From NCBI GenBank assembly GCA_030849805.1, contig JASANZ010002266.1, positions 62,001-126,000 on the forward strand: 64,000 nucleotides of DNA, written 5' to 3'. This DNA is from Sergeia podlipaevii. Its lineage: Eukaryota > Euglenozoa > Kinetoplastea > Trypanosomatida > Trypanosomatidae. Of this stretch, positions 1 through 10,600 are shown piece after piece; the first letter of the stretch is position 1; each line of letters begins with the position of its first letter. The translations under genes and the position numbers were made by a program. Under the pieces are notes generated by a model. The model made no database searches. It was given only the letters and a program-made list of their open reading frames with translations, and was not told the DNA's origin.

Positions 1-1005
1 ATAGTAACTGGAATAAAGAAGAAGAAGAAGAAGAAAAGGCGGTAATACACTTTATACTTGGGAGGATCTGCGAATAGATAAAGAGCAATACTACTTGTGT
101 AGAGAGAAGGAAAAAGATTAAGTAAAACAAAAAGAGGGAATATATATAGATGCAATAACGGTCTCTATGAGTGCAATATGTAGCGCATTGCCAAAGGGAG
201 AGAGGGGAAAGACATGCAAAGCCCTTGTGGTCGTGCTCAAAAGTTGATATGTATGAATATTTTTTTTTTAAAGACTTGCAATATCCTTTCGATGATCCTT
301 CGCGTCTTGAGTTACTTGTCTCCTATGTAGGAACGTACAACAACAAACATGTAGTTTTTCTTTTTAAAAAAAAACTGATTGAAATGCATCACTGCGTGTT
401 AAATTTAACTTCTTGATTTTCTGTTAAAGCTCCATTTTTTTTTGTTGTTTTGTTTCTGTTGACCATGTTACAAAAAAAAAAAAAAAACGAGCTGGGTCGC
501 CACGTTGCACTTACAGTGGTAGCATCACCAACAACATGTATATGTAGTGAGGAGAAGCTCAGCAATTGAGAGAGAGAGACCTTACGGTACTGCTTTTCTC
601 TCCCTCACCTTCATACGATCAATACTCTTTACTCCTCTTATATTGATGTTGATTAATAGAGGTTGCTATCCCCAATGAAGCAGCTAAGACAGAGATAAAT
701 AGAAAGAGAATGAAAAAAAATAGACAGAGAAGAAATAGGCAATGTGGATCGTCTAGGCACGTACACACGTGCCTAGAGATGGCGGATAAATTTTCTACAG
801 CTGCTGTCGACCTCCGGTACCTTCCCCTTATATACTTTTCCCCCTTGTTTCTTTCTAAAACCCACTATCTCTCGATCCTCCCGCTACTTTGCCCACATGT
901 GCGCGCACTTTTCATTTTCTCTTCTTTTCTTGTTCTTTCAACTTTTCTAATAAATAAATAAAAAATCGCACTTAATGCCTCCTGCTGCTGCTGCTGTCCT
1001 TGCGG
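1..1005. other. Intergenic region downstream of cysteinyl-tRNA synthetase
   Basis: No convincing gene is seen. The short plus-strand ORFs here are AT-rich, full of Lys/Phe runs, and run against the direction of every real gene. The region should hold the 3' UTR of the synthetase gene and the upstream region of the next gene, which lies outside the window. It contains a (CTG)4 run at about 982-996, A/T homopolymers near 375 and 471-487, and a perfect 11-bp hairpin at 752-777 that is listed separately. Confidence 0.6.
752..777 (-). repeat. Perfect 11-bp inverted repeat (stem-loop)
   Basis: The arms 752-762 and 767-777 are exact reverse complements separated by a 4-nt loop (763-766). The stem mixes G/C and A/T pairs, so it is not a by-product of the AT microsatellites that fill the spacers. 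On the transcribed strand it would lie about 230 nt past the cysteinyl-tRNA synthetase stop codon, in its 3' UTR or in the leader of the next gene. Its function is unknown. An RNA stability or processing element is a guess. Confidence 0.5.
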
Positions 1006-3831
1006 TTACCTTGAGGAGGTGTCATTCAGAGAGATAATCATATCTTCCAGCTCAGCCTTCTGGTTCGCCAGCCATGCCTCACCGCCTTTTGCCTTAAAGT
1101 CCTCGTGCGAGCTCACATACTTGGCTAGCTCCTTGCCGAGTTTCTTGATGTCCTTCTCGGTCACCGCCTCGCCGTTCGCCAGTTTCATCGGCATTCCACT
1201 GGCGGTGTCGAACTCAGCGTACTTCTTCTCGCCCTCCTTGCGTGCTGCGTCCTGGCGAGCGAAAAACTCATCCGGGGAGTAGTTGTACTGAGACCACTTG
1301 TCTACAAGCTTCCTTCTGGTTTCAATTTGATTCGCCAGCTTCTTCTTGCGGTCACCCTCCTGCTGCTCGCGGCGGTCAGCAAGCTCCTTGCGCAGAATGT
1401 CAGGCTCGTCATTCTTCCAGGTCGTCGGGCCAGCGGGGTTGTCCTCGAGGCGAATGCCGGCATCGATAAGCCACTCATCGCGCACCGCATCGCACAGCGG
1501 CAGGAAGGCGGGCACCATTTTCTGCTCCTTGGCGGCGTCACGCACCGCATCGCGGAAGCGCACAAGAGTGTCAACAACAGACACAAGGCGGTCATCGGCG
1601 CCACCAGAGGCACCACCTGCGCCGCCCTGCGCAAAGCCGATGGAGTCGGTGCCCTCCACCACGCCGAATATCTGGAACATGCGGGTCACATAGCGGCCAA
1701 CCTTGCGCACCAGGGTAGCGCTTGGCCTCTCGCCAGTGAGGAGGTACTGGTTGGTGTGCGCCACAAGGCTCATGAGCTGGGTGAGAGCAGTAGGGGTATC
1801 AAAATTGTTCTGCAGGGCCTCGTGCACCGAGTGCTCTACGCTACACCACTTTTCAAGCAGCTCGCGGTCGTGCGGGTTAGCACCTTGAGTCTCCTTCCAG
1901 TAGTCATTGCGGAGTACAATGTCAACGCTGCCGAAGAAGGCGCGCAGCACGCGGTCGCGCTCCTTGGCCTCATCGAGAGACTGATCCGAGAAGCTCATCG
2001 ACTTGTTCCAGCTGTTCGCTAGGAAGAGCAGCCGCATCGTACGAGGGGTGACGCCGAGCTCATCGAGCGCCTGACGGATGGTGATGAAGTTCTTCAGGCT
2101 CTTGCTCATCTTCAGCCCCTTGATGTGCAGGTGGCCGCAGTGCAGGAAGTAGTTGACCCACTGGTGGTGGAGGTTGCACGCCTCGCTCTGTGCGCACTCG
2201 TTATCGTGGTGCGGGAACTTCAAGTCCCAGCCACCGCTATGAATGTCCATATTCTCGCCGAGGATGTCGCTGGCCATGACGGAGCATTCAATGTGCCAGC
2301 CAGGGCGGCCTTCGCCCCATGGTGAGGACCAGTGTGGTTCTCCAGGCTTGGAGAGCTTCCAGAGGGCAAAATCATTTGGGCTGCGCTTCTCGCCCTCCAC
2401 GCCCTTGGAGAGCGCACCTTCGCCCTCGGCCATCTCGTCCTCTGTTGTGTTCTTCTCACCGCCGGGCTTGAGCTTGGGGTAGTCGTGACCAGCCTTGATG
2501 TACGCTTCAGTATCGAAAAACACGGAAGACTTCGCCTTGTACGCAAAGCCGTTGTCCATAATCTTCTGAACAAACTCCACGACCTGCGGCACGTACTCGG
2601 TGACGCGGGTGACGATGTCAGGCTCGCGGATGCCAAGGCGCTGCATGTCCTCAAAGAAGGTACGCTCGTAGTACCGAGCGTGATCCTCAAAGATCTGCTG
2701 ATCAGTAACTTTTTGCCCCTCGCGCTCGTCCAGGAGATCGCCGTTCACGCCAGAAGCGGCACTGAAGAGGCCATCAAAGTTCTTGGCAGCGACGGCGGCG
2801 GCGATCTTGGACTTGGTTTCCTCAAGCTGCGTCTCCTTGAGAGCGAGCTCGCCCAACTTCTCCTCGCGCTCTGCCTTGGCACGGCTGTTGGCGCCAGCAG
2901 GGATGGGCTCCGACAGTTTCTTTTTCCTCGCGGCCATGCTCGCCACAGCGGCAGCGACAGACTCCTCTACGAACAATTCGAGCGTCTTTAAATCGCCAAC
3001 AAGTGAGACCTTAAAGTCGTCAAGCAACTTGTTGATTCGCGCGCGCTTGATGATTTTGTCATCGATATCGGTGATGTTCATCTGGTAGACGACCGAGTAG
3101 CCAAAGTAGTCTTCCATGATGCGGCGGATGATATCAAAGGTGAGATAGGCACGAGCGTGACCCATGTGAGAGACGTCGTACACGGTCGGACCGCATGTAT
3201 ACCATTTCACCTGGCGACCGTTGCGCGGTGCGAACTCCTCTAGTGTCTCCGTGAGAGAGTTGAGAACAAAGAGATGCTTGCCATCCTTTTGTTGAGGAGG
3301 GTACCACACGGGATGACGGTCGCGCTTGACAGTCTGCTCGCAATTGAGTCCCTCCACAACGGTCTTGCCATGCGCGTTGGTGCTGGTGGTCATGAGTCGG
3401 GCTTGAATGCTACAGAGAGGCTTAATCGAGCAAAATGAAAATGTGCTAATGGTAGAGTGAACCTTGCCAAGACGGCTACTGCTGATGTACCGGCAGTTGG
3501 ACTGGATTGCAGAACTAGAGTTTAGTGCGCTTAAGATACTTCGATAGAAAAGAATGGAGTTGAAACGGCGAGTGTGAGTGGTGGGTAAATCAACAAAGGG
3601 AAAGTGAGTGACGCATTCGGCGTGTGATGCATGGACAAACTCGTCCGTGGTGGTGGATGTGGCCAGCGACGAGGAGGTTCTACGCGCAACGCCTGATAGG
3701 AGGCCACAGCTGCTGCTGCTGCTGCTGCTACCGAGAGCAGCCGCTGGCCACCGGCATGCCAGCACGCAAGTCACCGGCACCAACACCCCTTGGCGAGAGT
3801 CACCACCACTAAGACACGTGCGACGCCTCAT
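1006..3831 (-). CDS. CysRS: Cysteinyl-tRNA synthetase, possibly dual-targeted
   Basis: This is a class I aminoacyl-tRNA synthetase that charges tRNA-Cys. The signature is clear: a CGPTVYD segment whose Cys is the first zinc ligand, an HMGH form of the HIGH motif, later zinc ligands in GWHIECS and FPHHDNE, and the KMSKS loop (LKMSKSLKNF). An Ala/Lys/Glu-rich insert between the two halves of the catalytic domain is common in eukaryotic CysRS. The ORF begins with a 146-residue basic, Ser/Thr/Arg-rich extension that has no synthetase similarity. The second Met (M147, ATG at 3393) lies just before the conserved part and gives a 795-aa protein. A pyrimidine-rich stretch and AG (3539-3600) lie between the two ATGs. 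Most trypanosomatid synthetases are single-copy genes that serve both cytosol and mitochondrion, so two mRNA forms are plausible. The identity is certain. The choice of start is not. Confidence 0.96.
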   Translation of the reverse strand: MRRRTCLSGGDSRQGVLVPVTCVLACRWPAAALGSSSSSSSCGLLSGVARRTSSSLATSTTTDEFVHASHAECVTHFPFVDLPTTHTRRFNSILFYRSILSALNSSSAIQSNCRYISSSRLGKVHSTISTFSFCSIKPLCSIQARLMTTSTNAHGKTVVEGLNCEQTVKRDRHPVWYPPQQKDGKHLFVLNSLTETLEEFAPRNGRQVKWYTCGPTVYDVSHMGHARAYLTFDIIRRIMEDYFGYSVVYQMNITDIDDKIIKRARINKLLDDFKVSLVGDLKTLELFVEESVAAAVASMAARKKKLSEPIPAGANSRAKAEREEKLGELALKETQLEETKSKIAAAVAAKNFDGLFSAASGVNGDLLDEREGQKVTDQQIFEDHARYYERTFFEDMQRLGIREPDIVTRVTEYVPQVVEFVQKIMDNGFAYKAKSSVFFDTEAYIKAGHDYPKLKPGGEKNTTEDEMAEGEGALSKGVEGEKRSPNDFALWKLSKPGEPHWSSPWGEGRPGWHIECSVMASDILGENMDIHSGGWDLKFPHHDNECAQSEACNLHHQWVNYFLHCGHLHIKGLKMSKSLKNFITIRQALDELGVTPRTMRLLFLANSWNKSMSFSDQSLDEAKERDRVLRAFFGSVDIVLRNDYWKETQGANPHDRELLEKWCSVEHSVHEALQNNFDTPTALTQLMSLVAHTNQYLLTGERPSATLVRKVGRYVTRMFQIFGVVEGTDSIGFAQGGAGGASGGADDRLVSVVDTLVRFRDAVRDAAKEQKMVPAFLPLCDAVRDEWLIDAGIRLEDNPAGPTTWKNDEPDILRKELADRREQQEGDRKKKLANQIETRRKLVDKWSQYNYSPDEFFARQDAARKEGEKKYAEFDTASGMPMKLANGEAVTEKDIKKLGKELAKYVSSHEDFKAKGGEAWLANQKAELEDMIISLNDTSSR
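3539..3600 (-). promoter_or_regulatory. Candidate internal trans-splice acceptor in CysRS
   Basis: On the coding strand, 3600 down to 3541 is strongly pyrimidine-rich and has no AG until 3540-3539. Splicing the leader here would remove the first ATG (3831) and leave M147 (3393) as the first start, with a leader of about 145 nt. A second, shorter pyrimidine run with AG lies at 3411-3410. An acceptor upstream of the long form can be proposed near 3953. This is inferred from sequence alone. Confidence 0.45.
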
Positions 3832-4706
3832 GAATATGTATATATATATATATATTAAAACTATCTCTTTCTCTCTTTTTCAAAATATGGTTTGCTTCCT
3901 GATGTTCGTATTGGATCAAAAAATCATAGCTTGCTTTCGTTTTTTATCGACTTAAGTCAATAAAAGTGAAGATGATGATGTTGACGTATATCGCGAGTGA
4001 CCACAGTATCTTTTTTTTTTGTCATAAAAAGTTTCTTTTGTACCTCTGCTTTTCCAACATCAGCTTATCTTCAGTAGATAGCAAAAAGGCAAAAATATAT
4101 ATATATAATTCAATAGCAGAAGATAAATTTTTTTAAAAAAAAAGAGGGCAATGAGAGCAAAAAAAAAAAAGAAAAGAAAAAGAAAAGGAATAAAATCAGT
4201 CCACAATCAGTAAATAGTCACGTGAGCAACAATATGCTGACCAAACTATTCACTTGTCAGATATATATATATAATGAAGAGAAAGATTTCTCCGTGCCCT
4301 AAAAATAGATAGTCAGATCATCAACATCAACCTCTGTATTACATAGACCCTGAAATTGTGTGTGTGTGTGTGTGTGTGTGCATATAAAGATAACAGTACA
4401 CACACAAAAGAAAGAAAATGTAAGAAACACATGGATGCAATGATAATAATGGCAATCAACGCCAATATATATATATATATATATATTCTAAAATTCTATC
4501 CATGATCAATCTAAACGAGAAAACAACAACAACAACAAAAACAAATATATAAGTATAGAGCACTGCTATGCGGTAGCAGCTGAAAGTGAAACTGGAGAGA
4601 AGCTAGCAAGCCAGCGCGCATGTGTATACGGAGTACGTCACACAGATGCTGCGTACCGTCTAGAGGTATATAAATATATATATATATATATATGTATGAA
4701 CAAACT
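3832..4706. other. Intergenic spacer with microsatellites
   Basis: No gene is seen. The spacer holds (TA)n at about 3838-3855, a 24-nt TG run at 4357-4380, (AT)11 at 4465-4486 and another AT run at about 4674-4693, plus A/T homopolymers. It should contain the 3' UTR of the beta-lactamase-fold gene and the leader of CysRS. Confidence 0.7.
4357..4380. repeat. (TG)12 microsatellite
   Basis: Twelve uninterrupted TG units on the plus strand, which read CA on the transcribed strand, in the 3' spacer of the gene ending at 4707. Confidence 0.9.
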
Positions 4707-4947
4707 TCAAATGTACGCATCAAAATGTAGAATGTTGTGCTGAGACGACGATGAGGACCTGTCCACCCCTTCACGTGGCCAATGGTCTGGCGCTACCCCC
4801 CTGTTTTCCTCCCCGTCATCCGCGTCGCTCTCTTCCAGCTCATCGTAGCCGCCTTCAGTCTCTGAATTATTCTCTTCCCTCTCATTTCTGCGACTGTGCC
4901 CTTGAGAAGGCAACTCCTTCTCATTAGGCCCCACACCGTCTGCGCTC

Positions 4948-4979
<32 letters not shown>

Positions 4980-6884
4980 GTAGCCGTGGTCATCCTTCTC
5001 TTCTCTCTCCTCACTAGTATCTTGCCCAATCATGTGCTCCATGTAAAGATGAGCCTGATCCGTGCCGTCGTCGTCATCATCGTACAGCCGCTGGCCGCCA
5101 GCCAGTCGTAGTGGCATTGGCGTGGTGTCATTGCTCATTAGCATCGGACCATCTCTGCCGTTAACCATGCCGCCGCCGCCACCACTACGGTCAGCTTTAG
5201 CTCCGCTGTAGTACCTGTAGGCCGGAGAGAGACCGCCACCTCTACTTACAGCACCGGAAGCACCAGCACCACCACCACCACCACCATCTTCGCCTGCGGC
5301 GCCACCCTGCACATTCAGAGTTGGGATTGGCACGACTACATTCGCAGGGGGTGCTGGCTGTATCAAATAGTCAGCAATATAGCTGCCAGCGACGACGACG
5401 ATGATCACTGCTACAACCCCTACGAAAATGAAGGCGCCAAAGCCGTTCACACGCTTGAAGGAGTCCGTCGGGATGTAAGAAGTCATCTCCGCAGCGCCAT
5501 ATGTGGCCATCGCAACAGCTACATTCGTACTCCGTCTCTTCGTCATAGCACTCGGTGTGGCTTCGAAGTACGACGCGGATGCCACGCCACACGCAACACC
5601 TTCAATGGCAGAAGGAATGCACACAATGGCAACTTGACTGAAGGTGCCTGTCACGGAAATCCCGTAAGGAGGGGTGTCAGATGGCAAGTTCACCGCGTCA
5701 TACCGACAGCGGAATCTATCAGAGCTGGTAGAGCCGTTGTTCACGATGGTATCCATCATATTGCATATCCTCCCTGTAGAAAAGCTGTAAACACCGTATC
5801 CGCGACCCACCTCCAAAATGTTGCGGCCGCTAGGTATTTTAATGAAGCGACGCAGCATACGAGTCCCAATGGATTTGTAGTAAAGACCGCCGGGGACAAG
5901 CACGGCGGAGGCGACGGTGGCGAGGTCTGTCGTGGTGCTGTAGAACATATAGTCTGCGGTGTAGGCGGCGTGAATAGAAAAGTCGCGCTGGATCGCATTG
6001 CCGTTGCTGACCACGTCCTGTATGGCCACGAGGCCCACCGTATCATCTGCCATGCCTAGTGGGTACGAGGGGGCTGGCCGGCGCCCGATTTGGTTTATGA
6101 TGAAGGTCTGTGTCATCCCGAGAGGCAGTAAGAGAGTAGAAAGAATATAGGCACCAATGTTAGGGCTAATGTTTCCTTGAATAAGAACCTTCTCCACTAT
6201 GTAGGAAAGCAACGCCACGTTGGTGCGTGAGTATTTGTAGCACACGTCCACACCAGGCTGGCAGTTGCTAAAGATCGCATCTCCCTCTGTCTGGAAGAGC
6301 GAATCTACAAATGTGGTGAGAAGGGTTGTCTTTCCATTTGGGGTTTGCGCAGTTCCGAGCTGAAACCCGTTTTCGTTCAGCGATGACGTGTGTGTCATCA
6401 GCATATTCAACGTGATAGGTACACCAGGATAGTGAGGATTGCTTAAGTGCGTTTCATTGCTGAAGTAAGGAGGGAGATAAAGATTCGCAATTGGAATGTC
6501 TCGATCAAACGGGAGCAGTGAGCGATCCTCCAGGTACATGACCGCCATGACGACGAAGAATTCAGACATTGTGTTCATGCGATAGGCTGCATTCAAATCA
6601 TTGGGGATGTTGCCTGGCTGCGGCGCTGTGGCAAATTTCGTGCGCACGCCGGCTGCGCAGGTAAGAGGGCCGTGCGTACCGACATTCTCAACAACAACAC
6701 TGGCGGTCATCGCAAAGAGCTCGGGCTCATCCTGGATAAGCAGTTCTAGCTGGTCCATGCAGTTGTAAGACACCGCAGAGCTGTAACGTTCAGCATGTAT
6801 TGGGATAGGCACATCACAAAGCAGTAGAAGCGCCACCGCGCATACCACCACCCATGGAGATCCTATGGATACTGGCGCTCTCAT
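4707..6884 (-). CDS. Membrane-anchored beta-lactamase-fold protein, likely inactive
   Basis: This 725-aa type I membrane protein has an N-terminal signal peptide (hydrophobic at about residues 11-23), a lumenal or extracellular domain of about 450 residues, one transmembrane helix (about 483-505) and a low-complexity cytosolic tail rich in Gly, Asp and Glu with a 10-Asp run near 636-645. The ectodomain follows the serine beta-lactamase/class C penicillin-binding-protein (LACTB/ESTHER-like) plan: a segment aligning with the SxxK motif, an LMTHTSSL segment (about 162-169) matching the family's LLTHTSGL, and YSRTN (218-222) in place of YSN. The catalytic SxxK is replaced by T105-M-S-E108, so both Ser and Lys are lost at their usual places. 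The last motif reads VTG where HTG is usual. Several Asn-X-Ser/Thr sites are present. I infer a surface or endomembrane pseudoenzyme that binds rather than hydrolyses. An AG after a long pyrimidine tract just upstream supports this start. Confidence 0.7.
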
Positions 6885-7660
6885 CTGACTTCTTTTTCAA
6901 AAAATGTTTCCTTCTTTTTTTTTAAAAAAAAAAAAGAAAAGAAAAGAAAAGAAGATAAGAAGCAAGAAAGAAAAGAGAGAGAATAGGAGTTGGATATACA
7001 CACGAGCGTGTTTCTCTGCCTCTCTGTGTTGGTCAAAATCTACAAATGTCAAAAAAAAAAAAAAAATGTCCCACTTACTCCCCTAAACAATAATAAAATA
7101 ATATGTCGATCTATCCAGCCAATATGTCTAATATGTATATGTAAAGTGATCTCTCTAATATTCTTGAACTCCCTCTATTTCTTCACAGGAGTATCAAAAA
7201 GTAAAAAAAAAAAGGTGTAAAATATAAAGTGATGATTATCTTCCTTCCTATGATGGTAAAAGAAAAAAATATGCATGTTACCATAATAATGATAATAATC
7301 ATAGCAAAAACGGCATATAGATACAGATGAAAGAGACAGAATAATTTTCAAAAGAAAGTTCGGTATTGCTCTCATTCAATGTGCATTGGTAGTTCATGTC
7401 TTCTTTTTTTCATTTCTTTCTTTTTTTTCACTTTCTTCAATATCTTTCGTATATAAAGTTAGTAAATGAGAAGGCAGATGCCCCCTTCTGTAAAAAAAGA
7501 AAAAAAAAAGCGGTTGTTGGACCATATTTTTTTTTTGCTCTTCATTTTTCTTCTTCTATCTATCGGGGGGGACACAACAGCAAGATGAGCTGGAAAAATG
7601 CTGACACATTGACAATAATCACGCTCTCGCCATCTGCTCTTCTTTAAAAATATATATTCA
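6885..7660. other. Intergenic spacer
   Basis: AT-rich, with T and A homopolymers and a CTTTT-type pyrimidine tract on the coding strand at about 6921-6960 that precedes the ATG at 6884. No gene is seen; the ORFs are Phe/Lys-rich noise. Confidence 0.65.
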
Positions 7661-10600
7661 TTACGACTGCCACGAAGTAGTCTCCAGACGAAGCCACAGG
7701 GCCGCCATGGAGGCCCTCAGCGCTCTCTGCCGCTCGGTCGCCGTCCATCGGTCCCCTAGCACTGGTGCTTGATCGCTCGCCGCCTCTTCACTTCTGTCAT
7801 CTGACAAGCTCAAAAACTGAGACGACGTTGCCGACGCAGCAGCAGCCGAAGAAGAGAAGGGGTAGCGTGATTGGTCACTGCACCACGTCCACGCACCGCG
7901 TGGCAGGAGCATCACAGCGCCACGCCCAAGAACCATCACACTTGGACACTCGCCCACTACCACTGCGTCCCCGTATAGCATCTCTGCCTCAGGCTCCATC
8001 CGGTTCTGTTGCTCTCCTTCCCCAAAGCCCAAGTCCTGCACGTGCTTGTCTTCCATTGCTGACTGCTTAAGCGCAACGCCAGCAACCTCCGATTTGCTTT
8101 CAGAGAGCTTCTGTGAAGAAGGCAAAGAGCCGTCCGCCACTACATTCACTCCGCCACGCCGCAGCGACTTTCCGGCTGGAGACAAACAGATACCGCGACC
8201 GTCACGGCGTGCTCTCCCACCGAGCCTCACACCAGCAGCAAAGCCGCCCAGCTTTTTCATTTCTCTCACGCTACCATTTGTTGTAGCTGCCGTTGACGTA
8301 CAGGGCAGCAGTTGCTGCTGTGTTGCTCGAAAACGTGGTGGTGCAGAGCGGCGTAGCAAAATCGCAACGGCTGCCGCGATAGACTTCTCCACACTCTGCA
8401 CGAGCTGCCACACACCTGTGTGAAGCTGCCCGGGGATGTACTCGTCTCGCAGCACGAGATTCTGGAAGATGCCCCACCATAGATGCACATCGTCCTGAGA
8501 GCCGTCGTTGTGGGGCTTCCCTCTTGATGACGAAAGCGCTGCAGACTGCACTCTCCTGTGACCTTGCTTCATCGCATGAGTCGGCGTCGCTGCTTTCGTA
8601 TTCGCTGGCTCCGCAAAGAGGCCGTGAAGCTGTCTAGCCCCCAACTCTCCTAATAAACCTACCGCGATCAGTTGTGACTGGGGTCTGTGAGGCAGCAAAC
8701 ACAACGCATAGCCACAAGCAATCAACAAGCGTGGCACCGGTGCAGAGGTTGCTAGTGCGACATCAGTAACGAGAGACGTCTGCTCCACAAGCCACAGCGC
8801 CACCTGCGGCTGCTCGACAAGCGGAAGGCGAATATTATAAGAGAGAAGAAGACTGAGGAGGGTAAGCGAGGCGGCGGCCTCGGCAACTGCCTCTAGCTGC
8901 ATTTCTGCCAGTGCGGCCTCAGCCTTCTCAGTGGTGGTGGTGGTGTTGTCAGTACGGATCTCGTCGCCTGTGGCACTACTATCATTCACCTCTTCTCCAT
9001 GCTGCTGCTGCTGTGTGGATGTGAAAGCTCGGTGCTTTCCCTTCCCAATACCAGCGTGCTGCTGATGCACTGAAGGGCTACCTGCCTTGGAGTTGTTGTC
9101 GTGCTCTGACGGAGAGCATCGTCCCTTGGCGCCGCGTGCTACCATCCCTTCCCCTCCAGCTATGCTGTGAAGCGGCACATGACCCCCCAAAGAGAGCATT
9201 GTGTCAGCCCTTGGTAGCCTGAGGGAGGTGCGCACGGCCAGCACACGCCTCGCTGTGTGCGCCACGTACTGCGCCACGCATGCTATTGCATCACGCGCCA
9301 TCGTCGCGCGCGAGGTGGCCTGTCGGCCCCCGCCTGGTGTCCGCACACTGCACACAGCACCAAGCCATTTTAGCGCTGGGCACTGCTGCTGCTGTGGGCG
9401 GCCGAGAATTCCGTGATTGTAGCTGTGGTAGAGACTCTGACTCCCTGAAAGCACTGTGAGTGTGACCCCGTCAAGCATGGAGAGGCTATAAGATGATATA
9501 AAGGAGGAGGAGGACGCCACTGTTGCAAGAGCAGACTGCTGAAGGCTTCGCTTTCGCAGAGCTCGCTCCTTCGCGGACAAGGCACCTCGCTTCTTCACTG
9601 AACCGTTGCTTTGGTTGCCGCTGCGTTGGTGCTGGTCCGACTGCTGGTCGTCCGCACGCTTGGCATCTCGCGCAGGTATTGGGAGCGCCAGCAGCACTCT
9701 CGGCGTGGCGACGTCAACACGAAGATACCCCGGCATTGCAGAGTGTATAGGCTGCCAAAGGCGGGTCGCAGCGCTACCATCGCCACTCATACCCAGTCGT
9801 GGCATCAGTTCATCCACCGCTGTCACGCTGCTCAACCCAGAGAGTGCAGACCCCTCTGCCTCATCCAAAAGTCGCACGCCTAACGACATGCGCCACGCCG
9901 GTGCCGACTGAGTGGCAAGTCCAGCGCTCGTCCCACCATCACCACCTGTAAGTCTCTCCTTGGGTGGAGCGAAACCTCCAGCATTACGTCTAACGCCTCC
10001 GCCGCTGCTGTTGCTATCTACTGGCGCAGGAGTGCCTTGTAGATGCGCAAGCGTGCGTGTGTAATGGAAGCCGTCTGAAATGATCTCGCAGGCCATAAAC
10101 TCACCCTTCACCAGTAGCGTTTGCGCTGTTGCTCCTGTGCCAGCTGTTGCCACATGACTATGGTGACGGTGGTGGTTGCCGGAAACTACGCTGCTAGGGG
10201 TTGCATTACTGTGATGACTCTTGGAAGTGCTGCCGCTGGCTCGTGCTGAGCGAGTGGGGACCCACACGGCAACTCTCGAGTGCTTGCCGAGGAGGTGCAG
10301 CGGCAGCATCATCACAGGCGGTGGGAGCACAAGCGGACGCACCTGCACAGCTTCTTTGTGACTGTGAGTCTGGTCATAAAAAAAACTGTCAAGAGGAGTA
10401 CCGCAGCTGAGTTTCCCACCATGAGCGACGGATGGGCGCGATGATGACGAGGGCACGCACCACACCTCCTCCATCACGAGGCAGTTGAGAATGCTGGGGA
10501 TAGAACAATGCAGCAGCTCAGAGGCACTCTGCGCAGTAATGTTCTGTCGTGCCAAAAGCGATTGGATGTGCACGTTCTCTTCAAGAAGGGCTGAGTGCGT

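Noticed and set aside
1327..2022. 231-aa plus-strand ORF
   Set aside because: It lies opposite the conserved CysRS catalytic domain and is a shadow of that frame; no plus-strand gene exists elsewhere in the window.
4707..6884. Beta-lactam resistance gene
   Set aside because: The fold is similar, but the catalytic SxxK is missing and the protein has a eukaryotic membrane-anchored architecture; there is no sign of recent bacterial transfer.
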